From Candidatus Methylacidiphilales bacterium (GTDB lineage Bacteria > Verrucomicrobiota > Verrucomicrobiia > Methylacidiphilales > JANWVL01), in assembly GCA_025056655.1 (NCBI GenBank), contig JANWVL010000032.1, positions 1-54,675 on the forward strand: a stretch of DNA of 54,675 nt. The letters run 5' to 3'. Below, piece after piece: positions 41,448 to 51,002 of this stretch (position 1 is its first letter; every line of letters starts with the position of its first letter). The translations under genes and the position numbers were made by a program. The notes beneath the pieces were generated by a model, which was given only the letters and a program-made list of their open reading frames with translations, was not told the origin of the DNA and made no database searches.

Positions 41448-42845
41448 TCAGAACATGCCTTCACTGGCATCAGCGATGGCGTTAATATTAAGTCCCTTAG
41501 CTGCATACTCCTCAAGCTTGTTGCGGATAGTGCGGACGCTGACGCCGAGTTGTTTTGCAGCCTGGGATTTGTTGTTGCCTGTGCGTTTTAGCATGACCGC
41601 AATGAGGCGCATTTCCATTTCCTCTATCGTCGGTAGAGGGCCGCTCATCCACGTGCCGGTCTCACGAGGTGATCCAGTGAGCACGAAGTCGCTGGCGTCG
41701 AGATGCGAGTTTGGAATAGCTAAGATCACTGCACGTTCGATAACGTTTTGGAGTTCACGCACGTTGCCTGGCCAACCGTAAGAGGCGAGTTTGGCGCGTG
41801 CTTGGGGCGTGAAACCGAGAATATTTTTGCCGTGTTTCTGCGCAAAACGTTTCAGGAAATAATCGCTGAAGATTTCGATGTCCTGTCCACGTTCACGAAG
41901 GGGAGGTAGGACGATCGGGACAACGTTTAGCCGGTAATAAAGGTCTTCTCTAAAGCGACCTCTTCGGACTTCTTCCTTTAAGTCGCGATTGGTAGCAGCT
42001 AATATGCGGATGTTGACCTTGATAGTTTTGTTGCCTCCGATGCGTTCGAATTCTTGCTGTTGAATCGCGCGGAGAAGCTTTACTTGAAGGGAAAGTGGGA
42101 TTTCCGCGATTTCATCGAGGAAAATTGTGCCGTTGTTGGCCATTTCAAATCGGCCTATGCGCCGTTGGATCGCTCCGGTAAAAGCGCCTCGCTCGTGTCC
42201 AAAAAATTCAGATTCAAGCAAAGCTTCTGGCACAGCGGCACAGTTAACCTTGACAAAGGGTTGATTAACGCGTGTGCTCTTTGAAAAGATGGAGCAGGCT
42301 ACAACTTCTTTCCCAGTGCCACTTTCGCCTTGAATGAGGACTGTGGCGTCTGTGGGGGCAACGCGGTCGATGAGCTTTACCACCTCTTGCATGGCCTGGC
42401 ATTTGCCCCAGACGGGTTGATCTTGGTAGAGACTCTCGGTGAGTTCTTTTTTGAGATAGGTATTTTCAATGCGTAGAGTCTCGTAAGTTTCAAGGCGCTG
42501 CAGGGCCATGGAGAGTTCTCGCATGTTAATGGGCTTGAGGAGGTAATCGAAAACGCCGAGGCGCAGAGCTTCTATCGCCGTCTCGATCGACGCATAACCC
42601 GTCATGATGATAAATTGAACGCGAGGTTGTGTCTGCCGAACCCATCGGAGAAAATCTATGCAAGGGCCGTTGGTTAACATGAGATCTGAGATAATCAGAT
42701 CGAATTCTTCCTTTTCAATGGCTTCGCGCGCTTGGAGCTCTGAGCTTACGCCTAGGACTGTATATCCTTCTCGTTTAAGATGTTCGGTAAGGCCACGACG
42801 AACGTTATCGTCATCGTCAATCAGAAGAATTCTATCTATTTTCAT
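41448..42845 (-). CDS. Sigma-54-dependent response regulator, NtrC family
   Basis: The protein has 465 residues. The receiver domain has Asp54 (DLIISDLMLTNGPC) and Lys104 (YLLKPINMREL). The AAA+ domain has Walker A GESGTGKE at 173-180, the sigma-54-contacting GAFTGA loop at 220-225, and Walker B GTIFLDEIAEIP. A Fis-type helix-turn-helix ends the protein (NKSQAAKQLGVSVRTIRNKL). It activates transcription from -24/-12 promoters when phosphorylated. It lies just downstream of the type III glutamine synthetase gene on the same strand, and that gene has a good -24/-12 element, so a nitrogen role is likely. No partner kinase is adjacent. Confidence 0.95.
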   Translation of the reverse strand: MKIDRILLIDDDDNVRRGLTEHLKREGYTVLGVSSELQAREAIEKEEFDLIISDLMLTNGPCIDFLRWVRQTQPRVQFIIMTGYASIETAIEALRLGVFDYLLKPINMRELSMALQRLETYETLRIENTYLKKELTESLYQDQPVWGKCQAMQEVVKLIDRVAPTDATVLIQGESGTGKEVVACSIFSKSTRVNQPFVKVNCAAVPEALLESEFFGHERGAFTGAIQRRIGRFEMANNGTIFLDEIAEIPLSLQVKLLRAIQQQEFERIGGNKTIKVNIRILAATNRDLKEEVRRGRFREDLYYRLNVVPIVLPPLRERGQDIEIFSDYFLKRFAQKHGKNILGFTPQARAKLASYGWPGNVRELQNVIERAVILAIPNSHLDASDFVLTGSPRETGTWMSGPLPTIEEMEMRLIAVMLKRTGNNKSQAAKQLGVSVRTIRNKLEEYAAKGLNINAIADASEGMF

Positions 42846-42915
42846 GATATTTTTTCAGTTGGTGGATGAGTTATTTGAAACTTTTTTTCTTATTCTTGCT
42901 GTTTTAGCATATGCA

Positions 42916-42943
42916 AATTTATCTGATAGGCATTTTTTGTCAA
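42916..42943 (-). promoter_or_regulatory. Sigma-70-type promoter of the NtrC-like gene
   Basis: On the reverse strand a perfect TTGACA (42943-42938) is followed after 16 bases by TAAATT (42921-42916), 70 bases before the ATG at 42845. It suggests that the regulator has its own promoter besides read-through from glnA. Confidence 0.6.
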
Positions 42944-42992
42944 TCCAAATTTTCCCTAAAAGGGCAATTTTGTTTTATACCAGGAAATAAGG

Positions 42993-43020
42993 AGGCGACA
43001 CCCGAGGCCGAGTGTCGCCT
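42993..43020. terminator. Strong hairpin between glutamine synthetase and NtrC-like genes
   Basis: AGGCGACAC (42993-43001) and GTGTCGCCT (43012-43020) form a perfect 9-bp stem with a 10-base loop. On the minus strand it follows the glnA stop by 36 bases, but the U-run there is poor (CCUUAUUU); on the plus strand TTTGTT follows. It is probably an attenuating or bidirectional terminator. The rest of 42846-43055 holds the regulator's promoter. Confidence 0.6.
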
Positions 43021-43055
43021 TTGTTATGCGGATATTGTTGCTCTTAACTTTTTAT

Positions 43056-45233
43056 TTAGATCATGAAGAGCATTTCTTGATATGTGGGCAGGGGCCAAAG
43101 GGAGTCATCGATAATCTCTTCAATCGTATCTACTGTCTGGCGAAGCTCGTCGAGTGCTGATAGCACTACAGTGCTGAGATGCTTGGCTTGAGCAAGAAGT
43201 CCTGACTCCACCTGATGGGCGATCTTCTGATTGAGGGAGGCTATGTTTTTCTCTAGCCGACTGACTAACTCTGTAACCTGCGTGAGCTGGTCCATATCGG
43301 GCTTAAGACCTGCTGCTTTGAGGCTTGCTACAGAGGCCGCAAGATTAGCTTGGTGACGGAGGATGGCTGGGAGGATTTGCGTTTGGGCAATTTTTACGGC
43401 TGTCTTGGCTTCGACGGTAATGGTTTTCACGTATTGCTCAAGATAGATCTCGTAACGGCTGTGGAGCTCGCGTTTGCTGAGAACACCGTATTTTTCGAAG
43501 AGGTCTTCGATTTCTTTTTGTGTAAGAACAGGAAGCGCATCTACCGTTGTCTTGAGATTGGGAAGACCGCGGCGCTCTGCCTCTTTGTGCCATTCCTCGG
43601 AGTAATTATTGCCATTAAAGATGATCGCACCGTGCTTGACCATGATGTCCTTTATGACTGCTTGTGCTGCGCTATTGAGTTTCGTTGGATCACCGCCAGT
43701 GGCTTTCTCAAGCTCGTCGCAGATGTATTCGAGAGATTCTGCTACGATGGTGTTGAGCGCAACTAGTGGGCCCGCGATGGACTGGCTAGAGCCGACAGCG
43801 CGAAACTCAAATTTGTTGCCCGTAAACGCAAACGGACTGGTGCGGTTGCGATCCCCCGCATCCTTCGGCAGCGGGGGCAAAATATCTACTCCGACCGTTA
43901 GCGTGCCTTTTTCTTTTGAGCCTGTGAGGTTACCTCTTTTGATCTGCTCGAAGACATCGGTCAACTGTTCTCCTAAGAAGATAGAGATAATTGCAGGCGG
44001 CGCCTCATTGGCACCAAGGCGGTGGTCGTTACCGGCGTGAGCAACAACAGCGCGTAGAAGTGCTCCATATTTGTGGACGGCGCGAATCACGGCCGAGCAG
44101 AAGAGGAGAAACTGCATGTTAGTATGAGGTGTATCTCCAGGCTCGAGGAGATTACCTTGTGTAGAGTTGCCAATAGACCAATTCAGGTGCTTACCCGAGC
44201 CATTCACACCCGCGAAAGGTTTTTCGTGGAGGAGACAGGCAAGGCCATATTTTTTGGCCACGCGGCGAAGGGTGTGCATGATAGTCTGTTGATGGTCGGT
44301 AGCGACGTTGGCGTATTCGAACGTGGGGGCAATCTCAAATTGATTGGGTGCAACTTCGTTATGGCGTGTCTTAACGGGCACTCCTAGCTTATATAACTCA
44401 TAGTCTACTTCGTGCATGAATGCCAGGACGCGCTCTGGGATGGCGCCAAAGTATTGATCTTCGAACTGCTGGTGTTTAGGAGGCTTAGCGCCGAAAAGTG
44501 TGCGCCCAGTGATCAGCAGGTCTTGTCGGTTTAGATAGAAATTTCGATCAATCAGAAAATACTCTTGCTCAGGTCCAGCTGTGCAACAGACCATGCTAAT
44601 CTCCTTGTGTCCAAGCAGTGCGAGCAGTCTCCGCGCTTGTTTATCAATCGCTTGCATGGAGCGGAGAAGAGGTGTTTTCTTATCCAAGGCCTCTCCAGTC
44701 CATGAAACGAAAGCTGTAGGAATGCACAAGGTCGTGCCGTTAGGATTTTCAAGAATGTAAGCAGGGCTAGAAACGTCCCATGCCGTGTAGCCGCGAGCTT
44801 CAAATGTGCTACGAATGCCGCCCGATGGGAAACTCGAAGCGTCCGGCTCTCCTTGAATAAGCGATTTGCCAGAAAATTCCGTTATCGCTCCACCGGTGCT
44901 AGTCGGCACAATAAAGCTGTCATGTTTCTCTGCAGTAGAGCCAGTAAGCGGATAAAAGACGTGAGCATAGTGAGTCGCGCCCTTAGCTATCGCCCATTCT
45001 TTTAACGCACTGGCCACGACGTCAGCGACTGCCGGGTCGAGCTTGCTTCCGGTCTCGATCGTGCGTTTTATAGCCTTAAAAGTGTTTTTGGGAAGCACAC
45101 GCTGCATGACGCTGAGGCTAAACACATTCGTGCCATATATCTCCTCAACGGAGTAGTTAGGAATTTGACTTGTAACGGACCTATTTGCTGCGATGGCTTG
45201 GATAGCCGCTTGTCTAGGATTGAGTGTGCTCAT
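43056..45233 (-). CDS. glnN: Glutamine synthetase type III
   Basis: From ATG 45233 the protein has 725 residues, the size of GSIII. The next upstream ATG (45284) would span the sigma-54 element. Family segments: [32 protein letters not shown] with the metal-binding Glu, [30 protein letters not shown] and [20 protein letters not shown]. The enzyme makes glutamine from glutamate, ammonia and ATP as a double-ring dodecamer. GSIII occurs in Bacteroidetes, cyanobacteria, Verrucomicrobia and others. It is divergent from deoC and lies upstream of the NtrC-like gene. Confidence 0.96.
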   Translation of the reverse strand: MSTLNPRQAAIQAIAANRSVTSQIPNYSVEEIYGTNVFSLSVMQRVLPKNTFKAIKRTIETGSKLDPAVADVVASALKEWAIAKGATHYAHVFYPLTGSTAEKHDSFIVPTSTGGAITEFSGKSLIQGEPDASSFPSGGIRSTFEARGYTAWDVSSPAYILENPNGTTLCIPTAFVSWTGEALDKKTPLLRSMQAIDKQARRLLALLGHKEISMVCCTAGPEQEYFLIDRNFYLNRQDLLITGRTLFGAKPPKHQQFEDQYFGAIPERVLAFMHEVDYELYKLGVPVKTRHNEVAPNQFEIAPTFEYANVATDHQQTIMHTLRRVAKKYGLACLLHEKPFAGVNGSGKHLNWSIGNSTQGNLLEPGDTPHTNMQFLLFCSAVIRAVHKYGALLRAVVAHAGNDHRLGANEAPPAIISIFLGEQLTDVFEQIKRGNLTGSKEKGTLTVGVDILPPLPKDAGDRNRTSPFAFTGNKFEFRAVGSSQSIAGPLVALNTIVAESLEYICDELEKATGGDPTKLNSAAQAVIKDIMVKHGAIIFNGNNYSEEWHKEAERRGLPNLKTTVDALPVLTQKEIEDLFEKYGVLSKRELHSRYEIYLEQYVKTITVEAKTAVKIAQTQILPAILRHQANLAASVASLKAAGLKPDMDQLTQVTELVSRLEKNIASLNQKIAHQVESGLLAQAKHLSTVVLSALDELRQTVDTIEEIIDDSLWPLPTYQEMLFMI

Positions 45234-45263
45234 AGTTTTTAGTTGTTTTGCGTCGCATGGCAA

Positions 45264-45279
45264 AGCAGGTTTCATGCCA
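45264..45279 (-). promoter_or_regulatory. Sigma-54 (-24/-12) promoter of the type III glutamine synthetase
   Basis: On the reverse strand TGGCATG-AAAC-CTGCT (45279-45264) matches the consensus TGGCACG-N4-TTGCW with the invariant GG and GC at the correct 10-base spacing. Transcription would start near 45253, giving a leader of about 20 bases before ATG 45233. An NtrC-type activator is encoded directly downstream. Confidence 0.65.
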
Positions 45280-45284
45280 TCCAT

Positions 45285-45307
45285 CTACAAAAAACGTTAT
45301 TTTGTAG
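45285..45307. promoter_or_regulatory. Perfect inverted repeat in the glnN/deoC divergent region
   Basis: CTACAAAA (45285-45292) and TTTTGTAG (45300-45307) are separated by seven bases. The repeat lies six bases upstream of the sigma-54 element of glnN and 44 bases upstream of deoC, so a bound protein could affect both. It does not match the textbook NtrC site. Confidence 0.5.
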
Positions 45308-45350
45308 GCTTTATCTGCTTTCGATTTCTGCTAAGGCAAAGAAAGTATCC

Positions 45351-46268
45351 ATGAATGCCCCGATCTTAGCTACCCCTCGCCTATACAAAAATGTGCCCAC
45401 TGTCGATCAAGTGATGGTTGAGGAACGTGCTGCTTCGTTCACCAAACGAAGTATCAAGTCTTCCGCAAAATTAGCCGGTTTGCGCCTAGCTGTCTCCATG
45501 ATGGATCTAACCACGCTCGAAGGCAAAGACACCCCCGGCAAAGTCGCTCACCTCTGCCGCAAAGCACTGCAACCCGCTGATCCACGCTACCAAGTCCCAT
45601 CCTGCGCAGCCGTGTGCGTCTATCCCAATCTCGTCCGGCATGCAAAGAAGTTACTCGCCGGCTCCACCGTGCGTGTAGCTGCCGTCGCCACCGCTTTCCC
45701 AAGCGGCCAGATGCCGCTCTCCGTAAAGTTGGAAGATACACGGCTGGCAGTTTCCGAAGGCGCAGACGAAATCGATATGGTCATTGATCGAGGCGCCTTC
45801 CTTGCAGGAGAATACAACCAGGTCTTCGATGAAATCGCCGCTATCAAATCCGCTTGTGGCTCTGCTCATCTCAAAGTGATTCTGGAAACAGGTGAACTCG
45901 TCACCTACGACAACGTCCGCATCGCCTCACAAATCGCTATGGAAGCAGGCGCCGACTTTATTAAAACCTCCACCGGCAAGGTAACTCCAGCGGCCACACT
46001 TCCTGTCACACTCGTTATGCTGGAAGCCATACGCGATTTCTTCTACGACACCGGAATTCGAATCGGCATAAAACCCGCAGGCGGCATTCGCACAGCAAAA
46101 GAAGCTTTAGCCTACCTCGTAATGGTTAAAGAAACACTCGGCGACGACTGGCTCACGCCAGACCTCTTTCGATTCGGGGCCAGCGCCTTGCTCAACGATG
46201 TGCTCCTGCAAATCGCTAAAACTATCGATGGCCGCTACCAAAGCCTCGACTACTTCTCATTGCCTTAA
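45351..46268 (+). CDS. deoC: Deoxyribose-phosphate aldolase
   Basis: From ATG 45351 the protein has 305 residues, longer than the bacterial norm of 220-260 and closer to the longer DeoC forms. The TIM-barrel lysines and acids are in place: MDLTTLEGKDTPGKVAHLCR, VCVYPNLVRHAKKLL, FIKTSTGKVTPAATLPVTLV with the Schiff-base Lys, and IGIKPAGGIRTAKEAL. The enzyme splits 2-deoxyribose 5-phosphate to glyceraldehyde 3-phosphate and acetaldehyde. Its stop overlaps the start of the methyltransferase gene (TAATG). Confidence 0.93.
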   Translation: MNAPILATPRLYKNVPTVDQVMVEERAASFTKRSIKSSAKLAGLRLAVSMMDLTTLEGKDTPGKVAHLCRKALQPADPRYQVPSCAAVCVYPNLVRHAKKLLAGSTVRVAAVATAFPSGQMPLSVKLEDTRLAVSEGADEIDMVIDRGAFLAGEYNQVFDEIAAIKSACGSAHLKVILETGELVTYDNVRIASQIAMEAGADFIKTSTGKVTPAATLPVTLVMLEAIRDFFYDTGIRIGIKPAGGIRTAKEALAYLVMVKETLGDDWLTPDLFRFGASALLNDVLLQIAKTIDGRYQSLDYFSLP

Positions 46269-47236
46269 TGGCCAATCGTCTCTTCCCTGCACACCACGCA
46301 CACTCGCCCTGCCCATTCTGCGACTCCCATGACGGACTTCTGCTCACACGCGTAGATAACTTCTTTCGCCCGCAAATCACCCACCTCTGCACCTCGTGCG
46401 GCACAGCCTACACTGATCCGCTCCCATCCGCTGAGGCGTTCATGCAATACCACCAGACCACTTATCGCAAGCAGTATAAAGGCCGCCCCGAGGCAGCCTT
46501 TCGCCTCAGACGCATCGCTAGCGTCAACCAAAAACGTTTTCAGTTTATCCTCAACACCCTTCCGCTTCCCGCATCTGGCTCGATGCTAGATGTCGGCTGT
46601 GGCTATGGTTATCTTGTTGAGGCTTTCGCCGCGCGGGGCTGGAAGGCTCTCGGCTTTGACCCCGATGCAAAGGCCATCAACACTGCACAAGCCCGCCTAA
46701 AGAATCTTGCCCACCAAGCCAAGCTACACGTAGCCAGCATCCACGATTCCCCTATACAATCTGGAGCCTGCAATCTCGTCACAGCGTTTCACGTCTTAGA
46801 GCATCTGCCGAATCCGCTACAAGCACTTCAGCGCTGCTATGAATGGCTCGCGCCAGGTGGTTACATCGTCATCGAAGTGCCTAACCTAATTACGCTCAGC
46901 CACTCCTTCCATTCCAGATTCCATCGCGCCCACATCGTTCACTTCCACCCCGAGGCATTGAGCCAAGCTCTAAGACATATTGGATTCGAGGCTCTGCAAA
47001 TTTACACGCAGCCTTCTGACTCTACGATCCGAATAAACGCGCGAAAACCTCTGGATCCTTTTTCCGAGAGCCGGCATAATCCTATCACCTTTACAGTTTC
47101 CGCAGAAAAAATTCAGCAGGTTATTTCGACTTTGTCTCTCATTAGAAAAAAACAACGCTTCACCAGCCGCTCTCCACACAAATGGATTCAGGTGCTCGTG
47201 CGATCCATCCTCGTGCGACTAAAAGAGCACCACTAA
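46268..47236 (+). CDS. SAM-dependent methyltransferase with N-terminal zinc-ribbon-like segment
   Basis: The protein has 322 residues. Four Cys near the start (PCPFCDS and HLCTSCGTAY) look like a zinc ribbon, as in the sugar-related methyltransferases of the Methyltransf_11/23 group. The SAM-binding core follows: MLDVGCGYGYLVEAFAARGW and FDPDAKAINTAQA, with LVTAFHVLEHLPNPLQAL and PGGYIVIEVPN. This type is common in surface-polysaccharide clusters. It is coupled to deoC by overlap, but no functional link is obvious. The substrate is unknown. Confidence 0.87.
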   Translation: MANRLFPAHHAHSPCPFCDSHDGLLLTRVDNFFRPQITHLCTSCGTAYTDPLPSAEAFMQYHQTTYRKQYKGRPEAAFRLRRIASVNQKRFQFILNTLPLPASGSMLDVGCGYGYLVEAFAARGWKALGFDPDAKAINTAQARLKNLAHQAKLHVASIHDSPIQSGACNLVTAFHVLEHLPNPLQALQRCYEWLAPGGYIVIEVPNLITLSHSFHSRFHRAHIVHFHPEALSQALRHIGFEALQIYTQPSDSTIRINARKPLDPFSESRHNPITFTVSAEKIQQVISTLSLIRKKQRFTSRSPHKWIQVLVRSILVRLKEHH

Positions 47237-47302
47237 AAACATCCACCCATAATGTTTTTCTGCTTTCTTCCAGCTGCCACTGTCGGCTAATGTAATAAAC
47301 CT

Positions 47303-48334
47303 ATGCCAGCAAAAATTTACAAAGATAAAGACGCAAACTTTGAACTCCTCAAAAATAAAACCATCGCCGTCATTGGCTTCGGCTCTCAAGGCCACGCCCA
47401 CGCCCTAAATTTAAAGGATTCAGGCGCCAACGTCATCATCGGCCTATACAAAGGCAGCAAATCGATCCCTGTCGCCCAAAAACACGGCTTCCAAGTGCTC
47501 AACACCGCTGACGCCGTAGAAGCGGCCGACATCATCTTCGTCGCCGTCCCCGATATGGTCATCCCCAGCGTCTATGAAAAAGACATCGCCCCCCGACTCG
47601 CCCCCGGCAAAACGCTCCTCTTCTCTCATGGATTCACCATCCATTACAAAACAGTAGTCCCCCCACAAAATGTTGACGTCATCATGGTTGCTCCCAAAGG
47701 ACCAGGCCATCTCGTCCGCAGTCAATACCTCGAAGGCCGCGGAGTGCCTGCCCTTATTGCCGTCTATCAAAACCCATCTAAACAAGCCAAAAAAATCGCC
47801 CTCGCCTGGGCCAAAGGCATCGGCTCCACTCGCGCAGGAGTAATCGAAACCACATTCAAAGAAGAGACTGAAACCGACCTCTTTGGCGAACAAGCCGTCC
47901 TCTGCGGCGGCACCACTGCCCTCATCCTCGCTGGCTACGAAACACTCGTAAAAGCTGGCTACCAACCCGAATGCGCTTACTTTGAGTGCCTGCACGAATT
48001 AAAACTCATCGTCGATCTCATCTACGAATCAGGCATCAGCGGCATGCGCTTCTCCATCTCTGAAACAGCAAAATACGGCGACCTCACCGTCGGCCCACGC
48101 ATCATCAACAGCAAAGTCAAAGCCGAAATGGCCAAAGTGCTCAAAGACATTCAATCCGGAAAATTCGCCAAAGAATGGATCAATGAACACAAAACCGGCA
48201 GAAAAAAATACAACCGCCTCCTCGCAGAAGGAGCACAACACCCTATAGAAAAAATTGGAAAAAAACTGCGTGCCCTTATGCCCTGGATGCCTAAACGCAA
48301 TATCAAAGGTGCACAAGCCAATTTCGCAGGCTAA
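47303..48334 (+). CDS. ilvC: Ketol-acid reductoisomerase (class I)
   Basis: The protein has 343 residues, the short class I length. The nucleotide-binding loop is [20 protein letters not shown], with the cofactor-choice loop [27 protein letters not shown] and the metal-binding [16 protein letters not shown] follow, and a second acidic patch is [20 protein letters not shown]. The enzyme isomerises and reduces acetolactate or acetohydroxybutyrate in valine, leucine and isoleucine synthesis. No ilvB, ilvN or leu gene is adjacent; the gene stands alone, ending 29 bases from a convergent gene. Confidence 0.97.
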   Translation: MPAKIYKDKDANFELLKNKTIAVIGFGSQGHAHALNLKDSGANVIIGLYKGSKSIPVAQKHGFQVLNTADAVEAADIIFVAVPDMVIPSVYEKDIAPRLAPGKTLLFSHGFTIHYKTVVPPQNVDVIMVAPKGPGHLVRSQYLEGRGVPALIAVYQNPSKQAKKIALAWAKGIGSTRAGVIETTFKEETETDLFGEQAVLCGGTTALILAGYETLVKAGYQPECAYFECLHELKLIVDLIYESGISGMRFSISETAKYGDLTVGPRIINSKVKAEMAKVLKDIQSGKFAKEWINEHKTGRKKYNRLLAEGAQHPIEKIGKKLRALMPWMPKRNIKGAQANFAG

Positions 48335-48363
48335 CGACCAATATCCCCTTCCATCACCTATCT

Positions 48364-48870
48364 TCATTCAATCCATACCCGCGTGCCAACCTCAACCCGA
48401 TCATAAAGATCCAGCACGTCATCATTACTCATTCGGATGCAACCCATACTTCGTGGAGCGCCCAAATGCTGCTCATCTGCCGTCCCATGGATGTAAATAT
48501 AGCGCTCATAAGTGGTTTTATTTCGCTCCTCTAGCCCAGCTAGCCATAAAATTCGCGTTAAAATCCAATCTTGCCCCTCATTTTCTTCAAAATCCCTCGG
48601 CCACACTTTGCCAGTCCACTGTCGGCCTATAAACTGCGCCCCCCAAGGTGCCCCTGTTCCGATTTTTTCTCTTACCACATGCCATCCCCGCGGCGTGCAA
48701 TGACTACCCACACCCTCCCCAAGCCCAAATCGCGAAGTGCTCACGACATAGACTCGCAGAATTTCTTCTCTCCCCTGCCGCAATTCTAGCCGCTGCTCAG
48801 CCGCTACGACACGCAGCCATCTTTCCCCTTCTGCTACCGGCACCCTGTGGAGCATTCCGTTAAAATTCAT
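48364..48870 (-). CDS. L,D-transpeptidase (YkuD family), no visible export signal
   Basis: The protein has 168 residues. The YkuD catalytic motif is present: YIYIHGTADEQHLGAPRSMG with His128 and then Cys144 in SMGCIRM. Such enzymes cross-link peptidoglycan through meso-diaminopimelate or attach proteins to it in the periplasm. The start at ATG 48870 lacks a signal peptide or membrane helix. The start overlaps the end of the LOG-family gene by 11 bases. Either export is unusual, the substrate differs, or the start is misplaced. Confidence 0.85.
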   Translation of the reverse strand: MNFNGMLHRVPVAEGERWLRVVAAEQRLELRQGREEILRVYVVSTSRFGLGEGVGSHCTPRGWHVVREKIGTGAPWGAQFIGRQWTGKVWPRDFEENEGQDWILTRILWLAGLEERNKTTYERYIYIHGTADEQHLGAPRSMGCIRMSNDDVLDLYDRVEVGTRVWIE

Positions 48871-49912
48871 TGATCCGATCTATAAGTTGCCGCAATCGAC
48901 CATAAGACTTTCGATCAAAATTAAGACACAACCTTGGCAAATGAGCTATCTCCGGCTCATTGATCTCTTGTGGCAAAGCAGGGCAGACCTTTAAATCTCC
49001 GCCATCAATAAGAATATCCTCAAAATCCATCTGAATCCGCCTCAGCGCACCAGGTGGCACTTCCCGTTGCATCCGAATCACCAACGTCTGATCCACAAAA
49101 CGATACGAGTGAAAATTGTAGTAAAAGTTCAACACCTCACGCTGCGCCACCTTAAGGTCATCCGTGATCTTAAACAAATTAAAATCTTCCTTAGAGATTA
49201 AACCATCATTCAACAAATGCTCCCGTAAGTATTTCTCAAACGTATGCCAAAAATTCCCTCCAGGCGCATCGATCAACACCATCGGCAAGATTCGCGACTT
49301 CCCAGTTTGAATCAACGTCAACGCCTCAAAGCCCTCATCCATCGTGCCAAAGCCACCCGGAAACAACGCAATAGCATGCGTCTCCTTCACAAAATGAAGC
49401 TTCCGCGTGAAAAAGTAACGAAAGTTAATTAACTTCGGATCCCCCTCAATCGTAGGATTCGCCTTCTGCTCAAAAGGAAGCCGTATATTCAACCCAAAAC
49501 TTCTATCCCGCCCCGCTCCTGCTTGCGCTGCCCCCATAATCCCATCACCACCACCCGTGATAATCATATACCCCGCATCTCGCATCATTGCCGCAAACTC
49601 TTTTGCTGCCTGATACTCTGGCGCTCGCGGTGAGATACGAGCAGAGCCAAATATACAAATCTTCTTCACCCCTTGATAAGGAGCAAACACCTTACTCGCA
49701 TATCGTATTTCCTTCAGTGCCTGATTAATCAATCGCCGATCCGCAGGACTTTGCCCTTCCAACGCAAGCCTCAGCACGCTGATCACCATCTCCTCGTAAT
49801 CTCGCTGTGCAACCTCTGGAATCCCTGCTGCAACCACCAACTCCTTTACTTTTGCATCGAGCTCCGCTTTGCCAGTCGAATATAACGGCTTTGATTCACC
49901 AACACTACTCAT
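48860..49912 (-). CDS. LOG family (TIGR00730-like) Rossmann-fold protein
   Basis: The protein has 350 residues; a helical N-terminal extension of about 85 residues precedes the core. Core motifs are ICIFGSARISPRAPEYQAAK, MIITGGGDGIMGAAQAGAGR and the diagnostic PGGFGTMDEGFEALTLIQTG, the PGGxGTxxE site of cytokinin-activating LOG phosphoribohydrolases. Members cleave nucleoside 5'-monophosphates or related compounds. It is often mislabelled lysine decarboxylase. The longer form with extra C-terminal domain is frequent outside plants. It is divergent from metF. Confidence 0.88.
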   Translation of the reverse strand: MSSVGESKPLYSTGKAELDAKVKELVVAAGIPEVAQRDYEEMVISVLRLALEGQSPADRRLINQALKEIRYASKVFAPYQGVKKICIFGSARISPRAPEYQAAKEFAAMMRDAGYMIITGGGDGIMGAAQAGAGRDRSFGLNIRLPFEQKANPTIEGDPKLINFRYFFTRKLHFVKETHAIALFPGGFGTMDEGFEALTLIQTGKSRILPMVLIDAPGGNFWHTFEKYLREHLLNDGLISKEDFNLFKITDDLKVAQREVLNFYYNFHSYRFVDQTLVIRMQREVPPGALRRIQMDFEDILIDGGDLKVCPALPQEINEPEIAHLPRLCLNFDRKSYGRLRQLIDRINEF

Positions 49913-50040
49913 ACCATTACACCTTTATGGAGCCCCGCCTCAGCCCCCGCAAGTTTCTTCATCATCTTCCAATTTGCTGCTCTTCCTACTTGGCTTTTAA
50001 CCCAGAACATATTAACATATCATAATATAAAAAAATAATT

Positions 50041-50937
50041 ATGCCTCTCCCCTCCCCCCCCGAGCCCTCCCTACTCACCCTTTACCAAAAAAAAATCTTG
50101 CGTCTCGTTGAACTCGACCCCCCTAAACATCCAGATTTAACCCGCTACCTCCACGCCGCCTCAGAACTCGAAAAATCCGGTGCTGACGCCCTCACCCTCG
50201 CAGATAACTCTCTCGCCCTCCTCCGCGTCTCCAACCTCGCCGCCGCTACAGCCATCCGTTCTCAATCTTCTATCCCCCTCATCCTCCACCTCACCTGCCG
50301 GGATAAAAACCTCATCGCCCTCCAATCCGAAGCCCTCGGCCGATACGCACTCGGCTTTCGTCACGTCCTTGCCCTCACTGGTGATTCCCCAAAATTAGGC
50401 GACCACCCAAACGCCCGTCCCATCTACGAACTCAACTCAATCACACTCATTCGCACCCTCCACAACTTAAACCAAGGCCATGCAGCATCCGGAAAATCTA
50501 TCTCCCACGCCACCCAGTTCATCATCGGCTGCGCTTTCAACCCCAACACCGACAACCTCACTCCTCAGCTACGTAAACTCGATGATAAACTCTCCGCAGG
50601 CGCCCACTTCATCATGACCCAGCCTCTATACTCAGTCGAAAAAATCCGCAACACTGCGACTCTTCTTGCTCCCTATCGCGTCCCTGTATTCATCGGCGTT
50701 ATGCCAATTCTTCACTCTCGCAACGCCGAGTTCCTCCACTCTCACGTCCCCGGCATCTCCATTCCCGACTCCGTCCGTGAAAAATTCCGCCATCTTCCCG
50801 AAACCGATGCATGGCGGTTCGGCGTCGAGTATGCGCTCACGCTTCAAAAAGAAATCCTACAACATTTCCCAGCCGTCTATTTAATCACCCCATTCCTCCG
50901 ATACGAGACCACCCAGGCACTCCTCCAAGCCGATTGA
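50041..50937 (+). CDS. metF: Methylenetetrahydrofolate reductase
   Basis: The protein has 298 residues, the bacterial length. TIM-barrel segments fit MetF: KKILRLVELDPPKHPDLTRY near the start with its catalytic Glu, SGADALTLADNSLALLRVSN, IPLILHLTCRDKNLIALQSE, FRHVLALTGDSPKLG and AHFIMTQPLYSVEKI. The FAD enzyme makes 5-methyltetrahydrofolate for methionine synthesis. An AT-rich stretch (50009-50040) lies directly before ATG and must hold the promoter; no ribosome-binding site is seen. Codon positions 5-7 are an 8-C tract at 50054-50061. Confidence 0.9.
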   Translation: MPLPSPPEPSLLTLYQKKILRLVELDPPKHPDLTRYLHAASELEKSGADALTLADNSLALLRVSNLAAATAIRSQSSIPLILHLTCRDKNLIALQSEALGRYALGFRHVLALTGDSPKLGDHPNARPIYELNSITLIRTLHNLNQGHAASGKSISHATQFIIGCAFNPNTDNLTPQLRKLDDKLSAGAHFIMTQPLYSVEKIRNTATLLAPYRVPVFIGVMPILHSRNAEFLHSHVPGISIPDSVREKFRHLPETDAWRFGVEYALTLQKEILQHFPAVYLITPFLRYETTQALLQAD

Positions 50938-51002
50938 TTCCCATCCAAAACGCCAATCCTAAAAACTTGCCCCACCTCAGCCAAAAAATCCATAATCATC
51001 TC

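Noticed and set aside
47444-47995. Minus-strand frame of 183 codons inside ilvC
   Set aside because: Antisense shadow of the highly conserved ketol-acid reductoisomerase.
48860-49912. Lysine decarboxylase
   Set aside because: The PGGxGTxxE motif is that of LOG phosphoribohydrolases; the decarboxylase name is a known misannotation.
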